Source of the DNA: F23-D06 sp963603365
GTDB lineage: Bacteria > Bacteroidota > Bacteroidia > Bacteroidales > WCHB1-69
Length of the DNA stretch: 26,548 bases
NCBI GenBank assembly: GCA_963603365.1
Contig: CAVCMI010000028.1
Location: 1 to 26,548 of the forward strand
Direction of reading: 5' to 3'
In this document: positions 1 through 4,888 of the stretch, piece after piece
Layout of the letters: the number at the start of each line of letters is the position of its first letter
How positions within the stretch are numbered: the first letter of the stretch is position 1
Translations under genes and position numbers: made by a program
Notes under the pieces: model-generated
The model's input: only the letters and a program-made list of their open reading frames with translations
What the model was told of the DNA's origin: nothing
Databases searched by the model: none

Positions 1-1424
1 AGAAGCGGTGTGCCTGTAAGGGCAATCTTCACGGCGTTTTGGTCGGCTTCGAGCAAGTTGGCCAAGAAACTGCCTTTGGGGTTGTAGCCACGGTGTGCTT
101 CGTCGATGAAGAAGATACGCTGGAGATTGGTGCTGTAACTGTCGTCAACCTTTACCTTCGTCTTGTCCTCCTTGAACTTTTGGATATTGACCACCATTAT
201 TTCCAGTTTGCCCTCGTTGTTGGCAGTGATAGAGTGACTTGAAATGTCGTTCATCAATTCCGTGCGGCTCTTGGCATTGTGTACGACAAGCCCACGGGCG
301 GCAAACTCGTCGGTGGCTTGCTCCATGAGGTCGATGCGGTCAACGATGAAGTAGAACTTTGCCACCACATTGCGCTTGGCAAAGAAGTCGGTCAGGCTGC
401 GAACGCTGTAATAAGCGAGAGCCGTTTTTCCGCTGCCCTGCGTGTGCCAAATGATGCCGCTCTTCACGCCCTTGTCGAGCGTATGGCGAATAGCGTACGA
501 AACAAACATCTGCTGATAGCGCATAATGTGTTTTTGCAGCGTTGTGCCTTGCGTGCCGTCGTCCAACTCAACCTTGCGCTCCACGTATGCGATGCCGTAG
601 CGCAGCAAAAAGAAAAAACGCTCCTTGCTAAGCATCGATGTGATGATACGGTTGGTGGGCGTGTTTACATCCTTGTTGGTCTCGTATTCTTTGAGGTTTT
701 TGATGACCACACAGTTGCGGTGTTTCAGTACCTTGTGTTCCGTCTCTTCTGACAGGTCGCGATAAGGATAGCCCGAAACGAAGGTTTTGTTTTCTTCGCG
801 GAACACATTGAAAAATGCCTTCTCCTTGGACGAACAGCAATAGAAAGCACCCTGAATAGGCATGCGGCTTTCGTTGTCGTACTCTTGATTGTTGGAGAAG
901 ATCATCAACTGCGTCACATTGAAGAAACGGCGGAAGCAAGACTTGCGCATACGTTTGTTAATGCGGTCGCGCTCCGCCAATATGCCCTCATGGTTGTTGG
1001 GCTTCTTCACCTCAATAAAAGCAAGGGGCAAACCGTTTACGAAACAAGTGATGTCGGGACGGAAGTTGTCTTCGGTGTCCTCGTTTTCACAAGTAAACTC
1101 CGTGGTAACGTGCCAGTCGTTGTTGTCGGGATTTTCAAAATCAATGAGTTTCACGCCGCTATTGGCAGACAACATTTGGTAGAACTCACGTCCCAAGTCA
1201 TCGTTATCGGCCACATTGATGATTTTGGACAACAACAACGAAGCGTTTTGGCGCGACAAATCAGGATTGAGGCGTTTCACCGCATTCATGAAAATGTCTG
1301 TCAAGATATTGGTTTTGGCATCGTAAGTCTGGATATTGTCCAAATAGGTGTATCCCAGTTTGCACAAATGCAGTGCAGCGGGTACTTGCACTCTGGTATT
1401 TTCGGTAAAAATGGATATTGGCAT
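1..1424 (-). CDS. hsdR: Type I restriction enzyme R subunit HsdR, N-terminal part (runs off left edge)
   Basis: The endonuclease and DNA-translocase subunit of a type I restriction-modification complex; it works with HsdM and HsdS, which are not in the window and may lie to the left. 474 codons are visible and the frame is open to base 1, so the C-terminal third is missing. The N-terminus MPISIFTENTRVQVPAA is typical of the family. The nuclease domain shows D124 then E138-V-K140 (the D..ExK pattern). The helicase motor starts with Walker A TQGSGKT (K333) and has a DEAH box at 441-444, followed by a TGTP motif (motif III) at the edge. The start at 1424 is chosen because the next upstream ATG (1453) runs into a stop after two codons. 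A -7 box lies about 42 bases upstream. No frameshift is seen in the visible part. Confidence 0.95.
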   Translation of the reverse strand, partial: MPISIFTENTRVQVPAALHLCKLGYTYLDNIQTYDAKTNILTDIFMNAVKRLNPDLSRQNASLLLSKIINVADNDDLGREFYQMLSANSGVKLIDFENPDNNDWHVTTEFTCENEDTEDNFRPDITCFVNGLPLAFIEVKKPNNHEGILAERDRINKRMRKSCFRRFFNVTQLMIFSNNQEYDNESRMPIQGAFYCCSSKEKAFFNVFREENKTFVSGYPYRDLSEETEHKVLKHRNCVVIKNLKEYETNKDVNTPTNRIITSMLSKERFFFLLRYGIAYVERKVELDDGTQGTTLQKHIMRYQQMFVSYAIRHTLDKGVKSGIIWHTQGSGKTALAYYSVRSLTDFFAKRNVVAKFYFIVDRIDLMEQATDEFAARGLVVHNAKSRTELMNDISSHSITANNEGKLEIMVVNIQKFKEDKTKVKVDDSYSTNLQRIFFIDEAHRGYNPKGSFLANLLEADQNAVKIALTGTPL

Positions 1425-1465
1425 GGGTTCGCAGCGCTCTGTGATTAAAGCATAGATTCAAGCGG

Positions 1466-1473
1466 CAAAGATA
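1466..1473 (-). promoter_or_regulatory. Bacteroidota -7 promoter box for hsdR
   Basis: Read on the minus strand this is TATCTTTG, a full match to TAnnTTTG. It would start transcription around 1459, giving a leader of about 35 bases before the ATG at 1424. No clear TTTG -33 box is seen at the right distance (the nearest is TTTCG). Confidence 0.55.
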
Positions 1474-1527
1474 AGAAAACTTGCATTTTCTCGAAAATAA
1501 TTGTACAAGTGTGATTTTCGGGGCGTT

Positions 1528-1559
1528 TTTGCTATTAATATAATAGAATGGTATCTTTG
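1528..1559 (+). promoter_or_regulatory. Bacteroidota promoter upstream of the RiPP precursor
   Basis: TTTG (1528-1531), a 20-base spacer, then TATCTTTG (1552-1559). Both boxes match the Bacteroidota housekeeping consensus (TTTG, 19-21 bases, TAnnTTTG), which makes it the best promoter in the window. Transcription would start near 1565, leaving a leader of about 60 bases. It drives rightward, away from hsdR, so the two genes share a divergent control region. Confidence 0.75.
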
Positions 1560-1584
1560 CCAAGACAAAGTCTCACATCTTGGC
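1559..1584. promoter_or_regulatory. 7-bp inverted repeat at the predicted transcription start (possible operator)
   Basis: GCCAAGA (1559-1565) and TCTTGGC (1578-1584) are perfect inverted complements separated by 12 bases. The left arm begins on the last base of the -7 box and covers the expected start site. The position suits a repressor or activator site; it could also fold as a hairpin at the 5' end of the transcript. No regulator is known. Confidence 0.35.
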
Positions 1585-1627
1585 ATAGAAGTAACAACAA
1601 AGTGAGTCGATAATAAATAAAAGCAAA

Positions 1628-1969
1628 ATGGAGAAAAAAAAGGTTAATTATTTAAACAAAGAAGAATTTAATGTATTCTTCAGCAAAATGGTTGAAATTG
1701 CAATTGATGCTAAAGCAAACCCTCAAAAAGGGGAAAAAACCATAAATGAACTCCTGAAAGAATCCAATCTCTCAATTGACGTAGATCCAAAATTATTGAG
1801 AGCAGTAAACCCCGCTTTAGACACCAATCTGTATGCTCCCTCCCGAGATGCATACGAAGCGTGTGCAGCGTGTAGCATTTGTGCAATTTGTGCAGTTTGT
1901 GGAAGCATTAATGGAGCAGCTGGGGCTTTGGGACTTGCAGGGGTTATCAGTTTTGTGCAATCTAAATAA
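1628..1969 (+). CDS. Putative RiPP precursor peptide, sactipeptide-like five-cysteine core
   Basis: A 113-residue protein that I do not recognise as a named family. Residues 1-70 are charged and helix-prone and would be the leader. From about residue 76 the composition changes sharply: cysteines at 79, 82, 85, 88 and 91 (CxxC repeated without a break), then GSING and an Ala/Gly/Val tail to residue 113. All cysteines of the protein are in this block. Regular CxxC steps followed by a Cys-free hydrophobic half is the layout of hairpin sactipeptides such as thurincin H, where a radical SAM enzyme links each Cys sulfur to an alpha carbon on the opposite strand. A radical SAM/SPASM gene lies 459 bases downstream. 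There is no double-glycine cleavage site, and no transporter or leader peptidase is encoded nearby. The RiPP assignment is inference from core and context; a Cys-rich metal-binding protein is the main alternative. Confidence 0.7.
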   Translation: MEKKKVNYLNKEEFNVFFSKMVEIAIDAKANPQKGEKTINELLKESNLSIDVDPKLLRAVNPALDTNLYAPSRDAYEACAACSICAICAVCGSINGAAGALGLAGVISFVQSK

Positions 1970-1982
1970 AGAATTCAGAAAA

Positions 1983-2336
1983 ATGAAAAGACAAGGCTTA
2001 TTTGAATGTATAATCGGAGTAATCGGTTCAGTATTGGTGTTGTTTTCGTTGCCGGTCAAATGGTGTTTTGTTCCGCTTGTCATATACGGCATTATTTCTG
2101 TTTTTATGATAAGACGGAACAACCGAGAATGGACAGAAGAGGAAATTAAATGTATAAGAAAACGCAATGTTGTCGCAGCGGTTTCGTGGCCTGTTTTTGC
2201 AGCAGTCTGTTGGTTTGGTTCAAACGAAACACTAATGAATGACTTCCTTTGGTTTCTTTTATCTACATATCTGTTTTTCGTAGCCCATGGTATAATGTTT
2301 TTAGTTCCGCTTAATGCTTTTGCAAACGAGCGATAA
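1983..2336 (+). CDS. Small four-helix membrane protein (possible RiPP immunity or export partner)
   Basis: A 117-residue protein of no family I can name. It has four hydrophobic segments, roughly residues 7-23, 26-43, 62-79 and 88-110, with a charged loop (RRNNREWTEEEIKCIRKRN) between the second and third. The frame is open further upstream into the precursor gene, but the ATG at 1983 is preferred: it sits 13 bases after the precursor stop and the product starts with MKRQ directly before the first helix. The position between precursor and modifying enzyme suggests a role in self-protection, export or processing, but nothing in the sequence identifies a catalytic site. Confidence 0.7.
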   Translation: MKRQGLFECIIGVIGSVLVLFSLPVKWCFVPLVIYGIISVFMIRRNNREWTEEEIKCIRKRNVVAAVSWPVFAAVCWFGSNETLMNDFLWFLLSTYLFFVAHGIMFLVPLNAFANER

Positions 2337-2406
2337 TAAAAGAAAGAGTTGACGGATGTTTACATTCTATGAAACATATCTCGCCCAAAATATTTTGAGA
2401 CGATAA

Positions 2407-2417
2407 ATGTTACATTT
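2407..2417. promoter_or_regulatory. ATGTTACATTT motif upstream of the radical SAM gene
   Basis: The same 11-mer with one difference (ATGTAACATTT) occurs at 3787-3797 before the sigma-factor gene. The core TGTTACA is an imperfect palindrome, and a related TGTTTACA sits at about 2358. It is a possible shared operator or promoter element; it also overlaps a weak -7 box (TACATTTA). Confidence 0.25.
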
Positions 2418-2428
2418 ATAATTACATT

Positions 2429-3763
2429 ATGTTTGAGCATCAAGACATTTATATTTCAGTACCGGATAATTCGATTTTGGATATTTATAGAAGCCACGGA
2501 ATTCTATGTCTCCAGGAAGGGAAAGTAAAAATAAAGAAAAGTATTGCAGATGTTATCCGCTCTTGTCTGAAAGGGCTTTCGCTGTACGAGGCAATCAAGC
2601 AATGTGGCGGACAATTGAATGGTGACTTTATTGATTATTCCATAGAAGTATCCTCTGGAATCATTGAATTGCTTGCAGAAAACAAACTTTTGTTGTTAAG
2701 AGAAAAAGATGATAATCGCAAATGTGTTATAAATAATGAAGAGAATGTCTGTTACCCACAAAGTTTACATATAGAATTAACAGAGGAATGTAATCAGAAC
2801 TGCTACTATTGTTATAATAATTCTGGAACAAGTAATAAGAAAAAAAGCATTCCTGTAGAAATGGTAATCGACACGGTCAACGAATTGTCTGAAAAAGGTC
2901 TGGAAGTCGTTGAATTGACAGGGGGTGAGCCATTACTCCATCCTAATTTTTACGACATTCTGGATTTTTGTTGCAAGAACTTGAAACTGGTTTCCGTATT
3001 AACAAATGGCACACTTATTGACAAGCATTTCGTAAGTCACTTGAAAAAATTGTCTCACAAACCTGTTTTCTCAATTAGTCTCGACAGCTTTTCCGAAGAT
3101 GAACATGAACGTAAAAGTCGAGTCAAAGGAACTTTCAAAAAAACAACCGAAGCGATCAGACTTTTATCTCACGAAAATTTCATAGTACGTGTTTCAATGG
3201 CCGTTGATGAATCAAATTGGCAAGACATAGAAGAAACTTTATTGTTGGCTAAGGCATTAGGTGCTTCTAAATTCACATATTCTCCGATTATTCCTGTCGG
3301 AAGAGCTCGATCCGAAGACATACTGATACATAGGATCAAAGTACAATCTGAAGAAATAGCGAATTATGAGCAACATTTAATGGAAAAACACTCTGATTTT
3401 CTGCATATTTTAGACAAAAAAACAAAAGAAGACTTACACAATCCTGGCGGATGTGGCGCTGGGAGTCGCTCCTTTGTTATGAATTCACAAGGAGATATTC
3501 GAATGTGTGCAACTTTTGGCAAGGGCGTTGTTGGAAATGTCACAGAAAAAAACTTGAAAGAGATATTCAGCAATCCCGTGTGTTTGCTATGTTCTGAAAT
3601 TATACCTCCATCTTTTGTTCTATGTAATAATTGCGATTATCTCTCATTTTGTTCCGGATGCTTTTTGAGGGCAACCTTAGCAATAACTGAAATTGGTTCT
3701 GACAATTGCCGCTGGGTCACAAACAACAAAACAAACAATGAATGGTTCATAAGAACTACATAA
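2429..3763 (+). CDS. Radical SAM/SPASM peptide-modifying enzyme (putative sactisynthase)
   Basis: A 444-residue iron-sulfur enzyme expected to use S-adenosylmethionine to start radical chemistry on the precursor peptide. Residues 1-95 (short strands, then helices ending DYSIEVSSGIIELLAENKLL) resemble a PqqD-like leader-recognition domain (RRE), as found fused at the N-terminus of AlbA-type sactisynthases. The radical SAM cluster motif is CNQNCYYC (C121, C125, C128), followed by GGEP at 165-168 for SAM binding. The C-terminal SPASM region holds C342, C360, C399-x2-C402-x5-C408-x2-C411 and C427, plus an extra pair C385/C388, enough for two auxiliary clusters. The usual SPASM spacing ends x3 rather than x2. 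The downstream neighbour is a sigma factor, 56 bases away. Family assignment is firm; the substrate being the 113-residue protein is inference from position. Confidence 0.9.
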   Translation: MFEHQDIYISVPDNSILDIYRSHGILCLQEGKVKIKKSIADVIRSCLKGLSLYEAIKQCGGQLNGDFIDYSIEVSSGIIELLAENKLLLLREKDDNRKCVINNEENVCYPQSLHIELTEECNQNCYYCYNNSGTSNKKKSIPVEMVIDTVNELSEKGLEVVELTGGEPLLHPNFYDILDFCCKNLKLVSVLTNGTLIDKHFVSHLKKLSHKPVFSISLDSFSEDEHERKSRVKGTFKKTTEAIRLLSHENFIVRVSMAVDESNWQDIEETLLLAKALGASKFTYSPIIPVGRARSEDILIHRIKVQSEEIANYEQHLMEKHSDFLHILDKKTKEDLHNPGGCGAGSRSFVMNSQGDIRMCATFGKGVVGNVTEKNLKEIFSNPVCLLCSEIIPPSFVLCNNCDYLSFCSGCFLRATLAITEIGSDNCRWVTNNKTNNEWFIRTT

Positions 3764-3786
3764 TTTGTTTTTTAACGACCGTTATT

Positions 3787-3797
3787 ATGTAACATTT
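3787..3797. promoter_or_regulatory. ATGTAACATTT motif upstream of the sigma-factor gene
   Basis: Partner of the motif at 2407-2417 (10 of 11 bases alike); it ends 22 bases before the sigma-factor ATG. It may let the sigma factor or another regulator act on both genes. Only two copies are seen, in AT-rich DNA, so chance is possible. Confidence 0.25.
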
Positions 3798-3819
3798 CAA
3801 ATCGTTAATCCTTACAATA

Positions 3820-4311
3820 ATGGAAGAGGCTTTTTTAGAGATGGTCTCAGAAAACAAAGACTTGATACTACGGATCTGTCGTATTTATTGCAATGCAAAC
3901 AGTTACTTTACGATTGACGACTTGTATCAGGAAATCGTGTTGAACATGTGGAAAGGATATCCAAGATACCTACATAACAGACGCTGCAAAGCCTCTACTT
4001 GGCTATATAAAGTTGCCATAAACACCGCTCTTTTTTACCACAGAAAACAAAAAAAAACACATTTCTCAACGTTAGAACCGAAAAATGATTCACTTCCGGA
4101 TCCGGGTAATGAAGACAAGATGACCATACGCCTCTATGGCCTCATTGATATGCTGAATGATGAAGAAAAAACCATTGTCGCACTCTATCTTGAAAACTTG
4201 CCTCAAAATGAAATCGCTGAAATTATAGGAATATCTGCAACCAATGTAAGTACAAAAATCCAAAGAATCAAATTAAAACTTAAACGTTTAAATGAAAGAA
4301 CAGAGCAGTAG
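3820..4311 (+). CDS. ECF-type RNA polymerase sigma factor
   Basis: A 163-residue protein of ECF sigma-factor size. Region 2 covers about residues 10-80, with the DDLYQEIVLNMWKG helix and ASTWLYKVAINTALFYHRK, which contact core polymerase and the -10 element. Region 4 is at about 110-158 and has a helix-turn-helix (NLPQNEIAEIIGISATNVSTKIQRIK). No region 1 or 3 is present. It follows the radical SAM gene on the same strand and its 3' end overlaps the next gene by 20 bases, so the pair is probably translationally coupled. Such sigma plus small membrane protein pairs are common in Bacteroidota, so it may control the peptide locus or be an independent unit. Confidence 0.9.
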   Translation: MEEAFLEMVSENKDLILRICRIYCNANSYFTIDDLYQEIVLNMWKGYPRYLHNRRCKASTWLYKVAINTALFYHRKQKKTHFSTLEPKNDSLPDPGNEDKMTIRLYGLIDMLNDEEKTIVALYLENLPQNEIAEIIGISATNVSTKIQRIKLKLKRLNERTEQ

Positions 4312-4888
4312 TGAATTGAATGAACTGAAAGCCGCATGGCAACGATTAAACACACGACAAGCAGAAAAGCATCCTGAAGACTTCAATTTTGTTTTTTCTC
4401 GCAAAAGTTGGTTTTTGCAAAACAGAACTGCGCTGGAAGGAATTGCATGTGTTTCTGTTTCTTTGATAGGAGCAACATTTGTTGCATTAAACGTCAGTTC
4501 TTTTAATGATATGCCACTATCGTTCATATTCGGCATTGTTTTATTCGTTTATGTTTTTGTGAAAGGACTGTTCACGCTCTTTTTCTTCAACACAAAAAGA
4601 CAATTGGATTATACCGTTAACAGGTTTCGTCTTTGCCAACTGAAAAACAAACTGTTCTTTGTCTATGAGCGTATGTTGTGGTTGTGGTTTTTGACCCCTG
4701 CACTCCTCATCATTTTGCCAATGGTTTTGGCAGAATACAAAAAGATGCCGGAGGATACACGTTTGCTTTATTGTGTATGCTCCGGCATTCTTTATCTGCT
4801 TGCGCTTTGCCTGTTCAGCAGACCTCTCCTGCGTAAAAGACGCAGCCTCAAAGCAGAGATAGAAGAAATCAGGTCTTCTATTTGCTGA
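4292..4888 (+). CDS. Four-helix membrane protein coupled to the sigma factor (possible atypical anti-sigma)
   Basis: A 198-residue protein starting inside the sigma gene (ATG at 4292). A charged cytoplasmic N-terminus (SSELNELKAAWQRLN) is followed by four hydrophobic segments at about 48-68, 76-98, 127-147 and 158-176 and a basic tail (RKRRSLKAEIEEI). The overlap with the ECF gene suggests a regulatory partner that holds the sigma factor at the membrane. I see no zinc anti-sigma (HxxxCxxC) or FecR-type motif, so the anti-sigma role is inference from gene order. Its stop overlaps the 3' end of the convergent porE-like gene by 11 bases. Confidence 0.7.
   Translation: MKEQSSSELNELKAAWQRLNTRQAEKHPEDFNFVFSRKSWFLQNRTALEGIACVSVSLIGATFVALNVSSFNDMPLSFIFGIVLFVYVFVKGLFTLFFFNTKRQLDYTVNRFRLCQLKNKLFFVYERMLWLWFLTPALLIILPMVLAEYKKMPEDTRLLYCVCSGILYLLALCLFSRPLLRKRRSLKAEIEEIRSSIC

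Noticed and set aside
39..1448. Plus-strand open frames of 67, 157, 97 and 187 codons over the left edge
   Set aside because: They are shadows of hsdR on the minus strand, which carries the DEAH box, Walker A and nuclease motifs in one continuous frame.
1833..1982. An N-terminal extension of the 117-residue membrane protein into the precursor gene
   Set aside because: It overlaps the precursor core out of frame, has biased composition (VQFVQFVEA) and would put a non-membrane segment ahead of a well-placed ATG at 1983.
3746..3780. GTTC-ATAA-GAAC hairpin with a downstream T-run after the radical SAM gene as a terminator
   Set aside because: The stem is four pairs inside the coding end and the T-run is over ten bases away.
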